Below the pieces are notes generated by a model, which had not been told where the DNA came from, ran no database searches, and worked only from the letters and a program-made list of their open reading frames with translations. Shown here one piece after another: positions 51,579 to 64,000 of a DNA stretch of 64,000 bases. A program made the translations under genes and the position numbers. The first letter of the stretch is position 1; every line of letters begins with the position of its first letter. Source of the stretch: Rotaria sordida (Eukaryota; Rotifera; Eurotatoria; Philodinida; Philodinidae); the NCBI GenBank assembly GCA_905250125.1, contig CAJNOL010000012.1:62001-126000 (forward strand), in the 5' to 3' direction.

Positions 51579-52586
51579 GTACGGAGTGCAAAAAGAAACT
51601 ACCTCCTTGAGATTAAAATGTAACTAAATATTTATTTATAATTATAAATGAACTAAATTATATACCAACAGTAACAATAGTGAATGTGCAAATATACAAT
51701 ATATATAACAACAATTTAATACAATCTTACAATTGAAAAATTTAAATCAAACAATAGTCACTATTTTTTCACCCTATGTAGACCTATTTCTTTATCATAT
51801 ATTAGAAAATTTAATTTTAAGAGAAGATCCATCAGACTACTGATCAAGCATGCATACGACAAATTTTGATTTTTAAATAAGTTATACCATTCAAAAGCTC
51901 GAGAAAAGTTATGTTCAAACCCAAATTTTTAGCCTCTTCTGAAAGTCCTATCAAGAGATATGAATGGATCTTTGAATCCACCCTCAGGTACTATTTTATG
52001 AATTTTAGAGAATTCTATGTAACACTTTATGATTACATATATTAGCATCAAAGATCCCTCTGTTTTACTATTAGTTAACGTATCTTGGTTAGATCTGTAA
52101 AATACACTATGATAGAACAAGATTGTCCAATATAAATCATGTCTAAGGAGTCTCTAATGTGTTATTTTTAACTAAACCAATTGACAAAAAGAATCATTTT
52201 TTATGAAAAGTTTTTATATTTTTGCTCTGAAAGTATACCAGAGCAATTCTCTCCTCAAAACCTTTTTGCATCAGGAGAAAGCCGGTTAAAAACTGCATCT
52301 TCCTGTATATAATTCAGCAAAGAATATGTGGAGAAGTTATTTAGTTTTTGAGCTCAAAGACGATCATTACGATGGGAAATAGATCAACACAGGGTGAAAA
52401 AATAGTGACTATTGTTTGATTTAAATTTTTCAATTGTAAGATTGTATTAAATTGTTGTTGTATATATTGTATATTCGCACATTCACTATTGTTACTGTTG
52501 GTATATAATTTAGTTCATTTATAATTATAAACAGATATTTAGTTACATTTTAATCCCAATGGGGTAGTTTTTTTTGCACTCCGTAC
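51579..52586. mobile_element. About 1.0 kb MITE with roughly 210-bp terminal inverted repeats
   Basis: The left end GTACGGAGTGCAAAAAGAAA and the right end (GTACGGAGTGCAAAAAAAAC on the other strand) are flanked by TA on each side. The inverted repeats run for about 210 bases (51579-51790 and 52377-52586) with only a handful of differences by eye, so this is the youngest-looking element in the window. The centre has no open reading frame of note. TA flanks and TIR style suggest a Tc1/mariner-type MITE (inference). Confidence 0.9.
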
Positions 52587-52601
52587 TATTCATCAAACTA
52601 A

Positions 52602-52632
52602 CACTGTCTCGACCAAAAAGCTATTTGACACC
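52602..52632. mobile_element. FB-A end fragment
   Basis: The stretch around AAAAAGCTATTTGACACCTG matches the terminal AAAAGCTATTTGACACTTAA of FB-A copy 2. Only about 30 bases remain, directly beside the 1.0 kb MITE. Confidence 0.5.
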
Positions 52633-53150
52633 TGGAGAAGCTCTTTGTTAGTTTTGATTTTCGAAACTTTCATTTTTATATTTGGAATGAGGAATTTGAC
52701 GCAAACAATGATCATAGAACTCGTGCGTTTTTTAAATATACGGAAGTACTTGAAGCACATGTACATGTAATGTATTATATCTCTAGTACTTGTGATCTTT
52801 TGCAAATATCCAAATATATTCACTCGCATCGTACAACATGCAGAAAATTATACTAGTCATCGAATGAAAACAAAAATTTTTAATAAAAAAGAACGAAATA
52901 TTCTCTTAGTAATTATATTTCTTAAGAAAAAAAGAATTAAATCTAACAGCTAATTGTCATTTCTTGGAATAATTAGATGCGTAAGAGAGTTTAAATTATT
53001 ATAAAAATTTTATCTTTGTGTATTCTTATTTTGTTAACTGTTCGAATCTTTATTGTTTAAATAGAAAAAGAATACACTGAACACAAATGTCTAGATTATC
53101 AAATCAAGAGTTTTCAATTCATGTTAATAAAGAACGAGACTTATTAATAA

Positions 53151-56100
53151 TCATTGCAAAAGTTTTTGAAACCAATTCATACGAATAACTGGCAAAGTTG
53201 TAAATATCACAGGTCCATCTCGTGAAAATGTTTTATAATTAATAACTTCATCATACAATATCTAGAAGAAAAAAAAAGTTTTATTTTCACTATCCATAAA
53301 TAAATCTAAACATAAACCTTGTCATTTATTGATGTTGCTTGTAAATTTTTCATAATTATTCGTTGTAAATTGTTTTGTTCAGTACGTGTTTGATCAAATA
53401 GAAATCCATTAAGATGATGTACAGCAATCATATATAAGAATGGTTGAATCGTTTTTTTAATAGTTCCATTTAATAATACTTGAGCATAATAACGAATTAA
53501 TTCAAGATCATTTTCATATGGTATAAAGAATGTTTCAAATGAAAATAAAACCTAAAAAAATTAAATAATTATCAATGAAAATAGAAAACAAAAATAATAC
53601 TTGATCAGGTTTCAATCGAAGATATTTTAATATAGTTGAATGTTCAATCCAAACATGTTTTCGTAATTGAACATCATATATTTGTTGCAATGAAACAAGA
53701 AGATAATTTGAAAAAAGTACATCACCAAATGAACAAGCTTCATATTGATCAACAAGTGAACGATAGCTATAATCAATTTACAGATTTAAATAGAATGAAA
53801 AAATTTTCCTGGATTTTTAAAGTAAAATTTTTTCCGATCAAGTAAGATTATATTTTCACATATCAATTCTCTTTTTTTTCGACTCAGGATTATGAACATC
53901 ATGTTATTACGAGTAACTATGAATGTTCTAGAAAAATTTACAATGGATACCTATGTATTCTTGGACAAAAAAAACAACTGAAGAGGATACGAATAAAAAC
54001 CCTTTTCGCGAAACAAAAACTTATTTTCCTGCTGATCTGTACTCCCCTTTGGAAAATTTTCGGCTACGCCTCTGATCTAGACCTGTCTCAAGGACATTGA
54101 AAAAATTGCCATCAAAATTTTTATTTTCAAATTTTTATCAATAGAAACTTTAGTAAATATTGTCTATTCTAAAATAAGTAATGCTAAATCAAAGATTTAT
54201 ACACTAAAATACGCTATATTTATGTGTTGTTAATCTGTCTTCTAACTACTCGTGTACCGATTTGTTTTTCTTCATAAAGCTACATATAACCGACTCACGT
54301 CGATATACTGAACACAAACATCTTCGTATGTCTCTTCTCAATTATTCATTGTTCGATCATGCGTTGAGAAATCAATTGATGACCGAAAATGGAGTTTCTC
54401 AAACTAGTCTAATTGAGATCAAACCAACTGGAGATACCTTGATTTCAAAATCTTCTCATCTTAGATCTAAGAATCTTCTTGACTTACTAGAATTAAATGA
54501 AAAACAGTAATTATTCTCTATCACAGAATAAAATAACAGACATATCGAAGATTAGATTATGAGTTACATTTTCAAAATAGATTGCAAACAGCATCGCATG
54601 TCACAATTTAATGTATTAGACATTGTGTTGCACTTTCCGACACGTGTTATAATAGTATGTTTTTTAGGAATGTCATGCGAGTTTTGAATTTTTGATAAAA
54701 ATAATCTCGAAGCCATTTACTTTATTTCAAATATGTATAGTAACGGATGTTCCAGAAGAAATTGCACTAAACCTCAGTAGATGTTTCTCGCGTTTTTCAA
54801 TCAAAAAAAAAATTACCTCTTATGTTCAAAGATTGAAGATTTCAAGTTCTAAAAAATTTAGAAGAATAACATCTATTAAGTCGTCCAACTGTGACAGTCA
54901 AGAAAACAAAAAAACTGATGACAATTTTTTAATGAAGATCTTGCACAAAGTTCAACAATCGCACAAAATCTTTTGTAAAATTTTGTATCTTTGGATAGTT
55001 GTTTCAGAATTTTAGAAAAAAACATTTAGGAGAGACAGTTTTCGAAATAAAAAATTTAAAAAGACCGATAAAAGTCCTTATCTAGTAGACGTATGACATT
55101 CTTATTTTTTAATTCGAAATGACTGAAATATTTTCACTATTCAATTCCATCTTTACAAAACTTTTAACGTTAGCTGGGATATTTTCAAGATCTTCTCTTT
55201 CTAACGTTAGATAGTTTCAAAACTAAAAATAAATATCACCATTGAACTCAGCGCAGACGAATATACCACACTCAATAGAGTTTAGAGTTATAAGTGATCA
55301 ATTGATCGATTTCAAGACTTCCAGTAAAACACTTATAACTCTTGAGTAGAATAAGCCAGAAGGATAGATCTTGTGTTGATCGGCAGAGAAATATCTTCGC
55401 TATCAATTCTCTTTAATTGGAATTCATTGTTAGGTAAGAAAGTTTTATTCGAAAACTTCTGGTCAAAATCTACAACCAAAAACTCGCCAAGTTGACAAAT
55501 ACATAATCCAGATAAATCAACAAAGTTTTACTTTCCCCATGTTTCTCTATCAAATGATGAAAATTACAAGTTTTCTGTTACCTTCGTTCTCAAGAAATTC
55601 AAAAAATATCGAAATACATTTTATTTTAGTATCAAGAATAGAAATATATCTTGCAAATTGAAAAACTTATTCTATGTAATTAACTTACAAGTCAAAAAAA
55701 GTCATTAATGATTGAATATTAGTTCTTGTTTCAATTTTTTGTAATAATTGTTGTTCATTAAAACAATTTAAAAAAGCTACAAGATAATCAGCTATATTTT
55801 TCTCAAGAAATATATCCGAACCAAGTAAATAAATTCCTGCAATCATTGAAAAACGTGTAGTTTTTGTTAAGACTTTATATAAAATTAAATTATGTTTCAT
55901 TTCTAATATATAAACAAAACGTAATGTATTTAAAATAATATCTAATCGTTTATCATTTTCAATAATAGATAAAACATTTGTATAAAGTGATGAAAGTAAA
56001 CCATATGGCCATGTTGAATCAATTAATGTATATGAATAATGAATATTTAATTTAAATGAATCATCTATGTGAAATAAATTTCCAAAATGAATATCACAAA

Positions 56101-59100
56101 TATTTAAATCAATTGATGAACGATTTAAATGAAGAATATTTTTATAATAAGTATATAATGATGGTAAATGTTCAATAGCACGTTCATAAAGTATTGTACG
56201 TTGAGATGGAGATATTTTTATAGATTCATTTGATGCTAAACAAAGAGATTCATTTGTAATCAATGATAAATCAGCTAATTCAGTTTCATTTGATCTATTT
56301 ATGAAAAAAATACAGAGAGAAAGAAAGAAATTTCTTGGATTTTATTTTGTTAAGAAAATTAAAATAACCTTTTCCAAAACGATAAATCAAATAGAATAAA
56401 TTTAAGAATTTCTTGTGCAAGATAATGATAACCTTTTAAAAGTGATGATAATAATGAAAGTAATATTTCATAATAAATCGATGGTAAATCATCAGTAGAT
56501 TTCTTAAAAAATAAAAACTTTTTTTTTAAAATACATTTAATATTTTATTCTTAGCTTTACTTCTTGATTAATGACTTGAATAAATTGAAATAGAAAAATA
56601 TGTTCAAATTGTTCAAACCATGATATTTTACGTGTTACTGATGATGTTAATTTATTCAACATTTTTTTAATATAAACTACTATTTCACTATCTTTTGTTA
56701 ACATTAATTGACTAATAAATTTATTCTAAACAAATAAAGGAAAAAGATTTGAAAAACAGAAATTGCTTATTTTGTTTTTTTTTTCTATTATTACCGAAGT
56801 AGATAATGATTTATCTATTTGATAAATAATATTGGTTAAACGAAGTAAAGCGATTAGAAAACCAAATGATGATATATTAGTTTGTGTTAATGTTGGAAGA
56901 TTTACACTTGTATTTGTTGGAGCTATTGCCGTCCTGAATTTTTATATTATTTTATAATGTTTTTGTTACAGATAAAATGTTCTTACTCAAATTTAACATT
57001 TTCGATAAGTTGTCGAGTTGATTTAAGATGTAGAATTGGTTCAAAGAATTGAGTGCGAATGACTTTTACTTTCGATCGTAAATCTAACAAATTAATTGTC
57101 TAATAAAATAAACATTGTTAAGTTTCTTTTCTTTTTTTCGTTTTTGAATGATTAATACAAACCAATAATTGTTGACCAATTAAAAATGATGCTAAACATG
57201 ATAGACATGCTGTACGAAGTGCATCAAGTTCGATCTAAATTATACAAAGTTCTTTGATAATAAACATAGAACATTTTTGAAGAAACTTCTTGTTAATTTT
57301 CAAAATGCCAATTGAGTAAATCATTTTGGGTATTCAAAGAAAATCTTATAGACTACCATGTGATACAATTTTCATTATTTAAAACTTCAAGAGTTTTTGG
57401 ATGAGAGAATCTATGTGACTGAAAGTCTCTGTTTGAGTTGATATTTTGCTTATAGGTGAAACTCATAATGTAGATAAAAATTCTGAAAGGATTCGTACTA
57501 TTCGACCTTTCTTCTCGAGTTAATGGTCATTTTACTGAACTTTTAACCTCTTGTGGGATGTTACAAGAAAAATCGTAACAAGGAGTTTAAGATATGAAAT
57601 TCTTCCTAATAATAGCTCTCATGATCCTTATGATATCCGAAAAGTTTTAGCTCCAATAGATGTTTTCCTTCGGAGATAATACGTTTGCAAAAAAACGTTA
57701 TTTTCACACAAGCGCTCCAAAAACAGCCTAGTTTCTAGGCATACGATATCTTAAGAAGAAATCATCCGTTTGAGCTAAAGCTTTTAAGATATTATAAAGA
57801 ACATGAGAGCTAGTGTTAGGGAAAATTTCAGACCGAAAACTTCTTGTTGCAATTTTGCTTGTAATATTCTGCAATAGGTTGAAAGTTCATTAAAATTATC
57901 ATAACTTGAGAAAAAAGGCCTAATAGTACAGGCTCTTTCAGGGTTTTTATCTACATTATGAGTCCTACTTATTAGTAAAATATTAGCGCAAATGGAGATG
58001 TTTAGTCGGATGGGTTTTTTCGTGAGAAAATATCTCAATCATTCTCTTATATAGACATCAGTAGTATGAACTTACTTTTTCATCAGTTTCTATCATAGTT
58101 TGTTTTGCAATTGTTAAAATAAGATCAAAAAGTCCATTAATGTGTGACCAGTTAATAACATTTGTTGAATCTTCAGATGAATTTCTATTAGAAAGTATTT
58201 CATAAAAATAAATTCTAATTCTTATTTTTACTAACATACTGATGTCTTAAAATAAATTTTGTAACGTAAATTATCAATGCATCAAATAATGTAATAAGTT
58301 GAATTAAAATTTGGCTAATAACCATAGTTGGCATTTGTTGAATACACATTCGACAAAGTGGAATAATAATCGTTGGTATTAAAGAACTATTTTACACAAT
58401 CAAATATCAATTTTTTTTTTTTAAATTAATTTTTTTTTACCCCAATTCATTTGCCATATGTCCTTGTAAAATAAATACACGCCAAAGAGATGATAATTCA
58501 CCGAGAGTTTTATTATCTTGTAATGATGAAGAAAAACTAAAACAATATTGATCGATAGAATTTTGATCCAGTTGAATTTACTTTTCTAATGTAAATTCAA
58601 TCAAAACAAAAAAAAATCATTTTCTCACTTACTTGACTGCAGCTACTAAATGATTTCTTAAACGTTGATCAAGTCCATATCGATTGATAAGATTAAATGA
58701 TAAAGTACTTCCATGACTTGCTAAAATTCGACAAAATTTTAAAGCTTCTGGTAGTAAATGTTCATACACATGTCCTTCTTCTATATGAAAAACAAAGTAG
58801 AATATAATAATTAGTATTATTATTTGTTTAACTTTACCATTAGGTGTAATTATTTCCGGAATAAATTCTCGTATAATAAAATCCATTAATTGTTTTTCTT
58901 CAAAAATCTATCAAAAAATAATAATAATAATAAATTTTAGAATTAATTAAAATGTAAAGCAGAGATATCCATGGCTGCACTGCAATGGCCGTGACATCAG
59001 TTGCGCAAATGATGTTTTAAAAATACAATCGCAGCAGCTCTTATTTTTTAGATAGTTTGTAAAATTATATAAATTTGCACCTGATTCGAGTGTCTACAAG

Positions 59101-61265
59101 ACTAGCAGTCAGAATCTGATGGACTCAATCTAACTGTACTAATTTAACACAGTCACGTAAGAAATTTTTGAAGAATTTCTCAAAAACCATCGCGGCAGTG
59201 ATAGATTTTCAGCCGTGATGAACATCTATGATCTAAAGTAATAATTTACTTGATTTGCACATGTCATTGAATGTCGTGCCATACGAATAAGAATATGAAA
59301 TGAATGTTTAACTGGAATTATTATTGTTAATGATGGTAGTAATTTCATTCGATCAAGTAAATAGACAAGTCTTTTTAATACATTCATACGAAATAAACAT
59401 TTTATTAAATCTTGTTCTAATATTTCAATATCTGTTAAATCTGATTCACTTTTCTTGTCACCTAATTGTATATCTGCTGGTGTTAATGTTGGTTCATAAT
59501 ATCCACATGGCCAATGCATTGTTTGCGAAAGAATTTCCTAGGAAAATAAATTTCAATAAATAAAATTTCTCTATTTATTTATTTGTTTGTATATCTACTT
59601 CATCTTTTTTTGGTGCAATTAAATTTGCTAAACATTCAATAGCTATCATATATACCGCTTCAATTTGTTCATCCATAGCCCAACGTATAAGAAAAAGAAT
59701 ACCAGCTTCAATTAATTTAGGTATTAATGGTAATTGAAGATCGCGATCATAGATACCAGTATGAGCCTATTTTAGAATTAGAGTTTTCTCTGTTTTTATT
59801 TTTGATTCATTGCATGAGAGGAAAAGAAAAACATACTTGACGAATTATATTTGATAATGTTTGAAGAGCAATAACACGTTGTTGAAGAACAGTTGAACGA
59901 GAAAGATGAAATAATTCTTCTAATGTATAACCAGCTGCTTCTGGTTCTTCACCATGATGATGAAGAGCAGCTGTGACAGGTATATCAGCCGTACGTGACA
60001 TTAAATTACCTTTAAAATCAAAACGAGCTGGAACACCTTCCGGATGCTAGAACAAACATTAAAAAAACACAATAGCTTCTTCCCAAATCCTCAAAATCAT
60101 TTTGGTTCTCTGAAAAACTGTTTTAATGACCAATTATGTAAATCAATAAAACACAATAGAAGATCCGAAGTCTTTTATTACGGGGAGGGATTTACAAAAA
60201 TGATTTTGTTTTCTTACGGAATCATCGGCTGTTCGTTGAGCTGATGGCTTTGGTAAATCTTTCATCCATTCTAATTTTTCATATTCAATATTATTCATAT
60301 GAACCCATCGAGAATCAACTTCAATTGGAAGATTTGTTGATGTTGTTTGATTACCTATATCCATTCGTTGTATAGTAGATTTTTCATTCATTCGAATAAT
60401 ATCTTCTCCTTCTTTTTTATTTCGTTTTCGAATAAATGCAATTAATTTTGGATCTATATAAAAGATAAAAATTTCGAAGATTCTTTTTATTATAATATTA
60501 AAAAAAATCTCTTTTCTTTTCTTACTAAGTGTATTTAATAATTTTTCTTTTTCAGCTAAAATTTCTTTTTCATCAATTGATTTTAATCGATCAATATTTT
60601 CTTCATGAATACGTTGAATTTCTCGTTCACCGGTTACTTCACTAAGACCACTACCAGTTAATAAACTTGAACGTGATATTTGTTGATTGTTTGACGATTG
60701 TTTTGTTTCTTCTAATTCTTTACATGTTTTCAATTTTCCATCACGATACATTTGTTTAGCAAATAAGGAAGCTTTTTTAACATTTGGTAAAACAATTTTC
60801 TAATAAACATTAAAAAAAAAAGTTTTAATGAATAGAAATTAATACTGAGGGAAAATTTTTTTTTTACATCAAGATCATCTTCACTACCACGATGTTTTGC
60901 TTGTGGAAATGGATCATTAACAGGTTTTGGTATTTGAATAGGAACTGCACTAACATCTCGTTCCTAAAAACTTCATTGATATAATAAATTTTTAAATTTT
61001 TATAATTTTTCAAAAGGAATTTTTTTCTTACGATAATAATAGATCGCATAGGTGTTGTTTGAGTAAGATCAATATTTGAAAATTTCTTTCTTTTATCTTC
61101 ATTTTCATTTGATTGTTGACGTTTTGTATTTGGTTCTCGTATGACTTGTGCGGATGGTTGAATATTTGAACGATGAAATAATTCTTGATAATTTAACATT
61201 TCATCTTCGGCATCATCACTAATGCCAAATTTAGGTTTTGGACGAACTTGTAGATCGTTATTCAT
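53151..61265 (-). CDS. RPAP1: RPAP1, RNA polymerase II-associated protein 1
   Basis: Twenty-one exons join in frame to 1,271 residues: 61032-61265, 60868-60963, 60526-60799, 60218-60453, 59837-60046, 59599-59766, 59250-59537, 58838-58907, 58633-58780, 58441-58536, 58240-58386, 58076-58184, 57163-57234, 56987-57099, 56795-56933, 56561-56725, 56369-56502, 55689-56294, 53601-53766, 53318-53551 and 53151-53261. The N-terminal RPAP1 block includes EIQRIHEENIDRLKSID. The RPAP1_C motif is HPEGVPARFDFKGNL followed by GYTLEELFHLSRSTVLQQR. The C-terminus (YRSLVDQYEACSFGDVLFSN, YMIAVHHLNGFLFD) matches the end of human RPAP1. RPAP1 links RNA polymerase II to assembly and import factors and to Mediator-driven transcription (family knowledge). 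Two introns are enlarged (53767-55688 and 57235-58075); both carry transposon material. Confidence 0.95.
53877..53937. mobile_element. FB-A fragment in RPAP1 intron 18
   Basis: CGACTCAGGATTATGAACAT and the following 40 bases resemble the left end of FB-A copy 2 (GAGTCGGGATTATGTGCATC onward). The rest of the element is missing. A nearby TTTCGGCTACGCCTCTG (about 54058) looks like a remnant of another transposon, not identified. Confidence 0.5.
57422..58002. mobile_element. Foldback palindrome in RPAP1 intron 12
   Basis: The arms at about 57422-57690 and 57720-58002 are reverse complements along most of their length. Examples are ACTCATAATGTAGATAAAAA at 57461 with its complement near 57950, and ATAGCTCTCATGATCCTTAT at 57612 with CTAGCTCTCATGTTCTTTAT on the other strand. 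By eye the similarity is 75-80 per cent. It differs in sequence from FB-A. No coding capacity. Confidence 0.8.
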
Positions 61266-64000
61266 TTTGTTAAGTGATCAAAAATATGAAATGAATATGA
61301 AAATAGTATTGCACATAAGAAATGACATTCACCATTGGCAAAAATGAACCAATCAAAAATTAGGTATGACTCATTTATATTCCTCTGCAGTTGGTTGTTC
61401 GTTCGTTGAATCTATGTATCAAAAGAGACTTATTGGCATTAGAAATCTTTAGTCTATTAGATTTTTCAATGATCTGACGACAATTATTGATGCCATTATA
61501 TTCTATTAAAAAATTAATCTTGATAAAATATGATTATTTGATACGAGGCCAAAGACAATCGTTGTCAAGTGTAATCATTTTGCATAGTGTCATGAAAAAA
61601 TTTGACTATACTATACTATTCAAATTATATATCATGAATTTTAAGAGAGAAAATTTTTTCAGAAACTTGTACACGGAAGTTTTCATATGAGGAGCTGAAT
61701 TGGAGACTCTATGAAGAACTTCTAGCTTAAGCTCCTTCGCTTTTCGGATGTTAAAATCGAAATTTTTTCAATTTTTGGCTTTTCATTGCTAATATAGCTT
61801 CGAAGTCTCCTCTATCAAATGCCATATATATGAGGGCTCTTCGTTGTTAGTTGGTACTTTTATTAAACCCAAATTTCGAAGTCCCTAGCAGAGAAACTCA
61901 CACTGAGATTATTCTTTGTATACAAAATTGTCCTAATGATAATGATTATTTCTCATTCTAAAGATGTTGAGAACATTGATCATGGACCTCTAACACCACT
62001 GAACGTGACTAGTTTTCGATCACCTTGATTAGAGGAAAAGAAGTCGTGATACATACAAGAAAATATGTTTTTCGTTTTTCTCGAAATCAATTTTTACATA
62101 AAAAAAAAGTGCTGAATCGTCTCTGTCTCTCCGACATAGTACGTTCGATCGGGCTGATAATTTTCTTTACACTGAGACTGGACACTGTTTGGGACGTCTA
62201 CTTGATTTTTGACAGAGTTCACAAAAGAAAGCTTTAGTAAAAAAAACCATGTATTGACGGAAGTACATTCAATGTTTCGATCTTTGTATGCGAATGGAAG
62301 AAGAAATGAGAAAAATCAAAAAGAAAGTGTGCAACCGAAACAGTGTCTAGTACCTGTAAAAAAAACTCCAGCTCTATCGGACGCGTTGCAGTTGAGAAAG
62401 TGGAACAAATTTTAACCTTTGCGACACAGATATTTTCTAGAAGAAAGTATTTAGGAATGTGGAGCCTATGACAGCTTTTGTTCTACTTATCGAGATCTAT
62501 CGGTCCTGAAAGATTCAAATATTTCTGATGAGTCATTCCTTAGAAATCTTGGAAAGAAGGGCGACACCCTTAAATGACTCGTTGCTGGCAGAGACTTCGA
62601 CACGATGAATGACACTTTGTAAAACAAGCCAAGAAATGCTGAAAATGAGAATTGAATAATAATGAAAGAAAAAATTTAGTAATAATCGCTATTTAAAGAA
62701 ATTAATAGAAAATGTAGTACATGTTGATATTAAAATAAATTAGTAGAAGCTAAATCAATTTGAACTATTCTAGTTTTACAGTGAGCCTTGTGCATCGTAG
62801 AGCAAGAACATGTTTTTCAATTTCTACTAGTAGTCACCTGAGTTTAGGTAGGTTTTCACATTTTATCATGGTTAAATCTATTGATCTCGATGCGAGAAAA
62901 GGGCTAAAGCTACCTAGACTCACCATCCTCATGTTTTACGTCGCGTCTGTGGAAATTTCGACCTGTTATCAGAAAACTCTGTGTCGAATTTTTCAAGGTA
63001 GTTTTTCTAAGTTCCTTTCTCTCAGATAGACTACCTTCAACTGTCTGTCAAATTTTTAGCTCTTTTCACTTCTAAAAACTATCGAGAGCTCTGCTTTGAC
63101 CTTTCTTTACTATTGCATTATCGTTTAATACTAATGATACATCCATTCTATTGATGAAAAGGTTTCATAAATATTTCATTGAAATAGAAATTGCATTTTA
63201 TCAACTGAATAAAACAGTAAATTTAACTAATGAGTGATAATTCTATTCAAAAAACGAGTTCGAAATTTAGAAGACAAAGTCTGATTGAATATCTTTTTTC
63301 CTTATGTGTTCATTAACGAGAGAAAAAGGAAAAAATTAACTCATCGAATTTATTGAATAAAATTCATAGAAATATCATTAAAAATGCCGAGCTTTCTTCC
63401 AAGGGAAAAATTCTTGGTATGACATCAAACAGTTGATGTTATCAAGGTATTCCGAAGAATATCACTTTTTCAATGTTCAATATTTATTACAATCATCGCT
63501 TATCATTTTCGATCAGCTCGTCGTTCATTTCTCAGTCACCATTTGTCGATGCAAAAAAATCTCATCAGTGAAAGAAAGCCTGTATCATTAGATTAGTCTT
63601 TCGCTTATCGTCTGTAAAATTTTTCCTAAAAATCCATTATATACTTCTCGCTTTGGTGACTAGTTATTGGAAAATAAAAAATATTTTATGTGACAACATT
63701 CATGACCGACAGGCCAAGTAGAGAATCACTTTTCATAAATATCAAAAGTTGATATTTTCTTACCAACAAATGAAGATCAAGATGATTTATCTTATCTTCA
63801 AATTGTTGCTGTTTTATAGATAGAAAATCAATTTCAAATTGATTTAGATACAGAAAATACAACAATATCTATTAATGAAACAACTGGTAGTTTTGGTTGT
63901 GGAAACGTCGCTTCAATGCGCTGATAAAATGAAATTGTAACAAATTGGTTTTAATGGAATTATTTTTTTAAAAATTTATCCAAGAGATTTTATATCCTTT
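61266..64000. other. Region upstream of RPAP1, mostly without recognised genes
   Basis: Presumably begins with the RPAP1 promoter. Of the small open frames, none shows the local codon bias except near the right edge (63730-63925, listed separately). Confidence 0.55.
63730..63925 (+). pseudogene. Possible gene remnant with coding-like codon use
   Basis: In one frame the sequence reads KVDIFLPTNEDQDDLSYLQI, then a TAG, then continues with ENQFQIDLDTENTTISINET before a TGA. The codons (ACA, CAA, GAA, GGT) resemble real genes of this window, and the frame is the same on both sides of the stop. It could be a decayed gene, or two exons of a gene continuing past the window with an intron I cannot define. 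The protein is not recognised. Confidence 0.3.

Larger units (their letters stand above)
51134..53150. other. Intergenic region containing a long-TIR element
   Basis: Between the small unknown gene and the RPAP1 3' end. Half of it is the element at 51579-52586, and next to that lies a fragment of an FB-A end (52602-52632). The rest holds no recognised gene. Confidence 0.65.

Noticed and set aside
53040-53065. GTTCGAATC resembling a tRNA B box.
   Set aside because: No A box or cloverleaf could be built around it.
55275-55345. A short inverted pair (GAGTTATAAGTG and CACTTATAACTC) in RPAP1 intron 18.
   Set aside because: Only about 12 paired bases in AT-rich sequence; not enough to call an element.
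58960-59225. RPAP1 intron 7 has loosely matching ends (AGAGATATCCATGGCTG and CAGCCGTGATGAACATCTAT).
   Set aside because: The match is too poor and no second copy was found in the window.

Overview
This is a eukaryotic, strongly AT-rich window. Genes are split by short GT-AG introns, mostly 45-70 bases. Coding regions favour A/T-ending codons (TCA, CAA, GGT, CGT), and the sequence between genes is poorer still in G and C. The gene set is animal: an alpha-2-macroglobulin-like protein, malectin, PDE6D, RPAP1, a forkhead factor and two seven-helix receptors. Compact genes, possible spliced-leader acceptors and the receptor style suggest a rotifer, most likely bdelloid; that is an inference, not a proof.

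Layout. 1-5710 (+) is the 3' part of an alpha-2-macroglobulin-family gene that has lost its thioester. 7134-10129 (-) holds PHF5A followed 97 bases later by CD2BP2, two spliceosome proteins in a likely two-gene transcription unit. 14487-15550 (-) is a FoxQ2-like forkhead gene. 17545-18870 (+) joins a KptA-like (RNA 2'-phosphotransferase) N-lobe to leucine-rich repeats, which is the most unusual protein here. 19140-20124 (-) is malectin, divergent from PDE6D at 20498-21744 (+). 23786-27317 (+) is an SLC25 mitochondrial carrier with a transposon-filled intron. 27434-28477 (-) is an intronless rotifer-type GPCR. 32261-35202 (+) is a PTB-like, proline-rich protein with a Cys-containing 14-residue repeat. 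39464-45880 (+) is a GPCR with a 4.5 kb intron. 46087-47773 (-) is an unrecognised protein. 50342-51133 (-) holds a small unknown gene followed closely by a ZNF706 homologue. 53151-61265 (-) is RPAP1, in 21 exons.

The rest is intergenic or intronic DNA rich in foldback and MITE-like elements. These include a roughly 0.6 kb foldback family (three near-complete copies, two fragments), a 0.25 kb MITE pair, a roughly 170 bp MITE with a 7-8 bp target duplication, two roughly 1.0-1.2 kb elements with long terminal inverted repeats flanked by TA, a 0.6 kb palindrome inside RPAP1, and a roughly 2 kb degenerate palindrome at 35.7-37.7 kb. No transposase, rRNA, tRNA or CRISPR array was recognised. Several genes serve RNA metabolism (PHF5A, CD2BP2, RPAP1, the KptA-like protein), but I see no evidence of a wider functional cluster.
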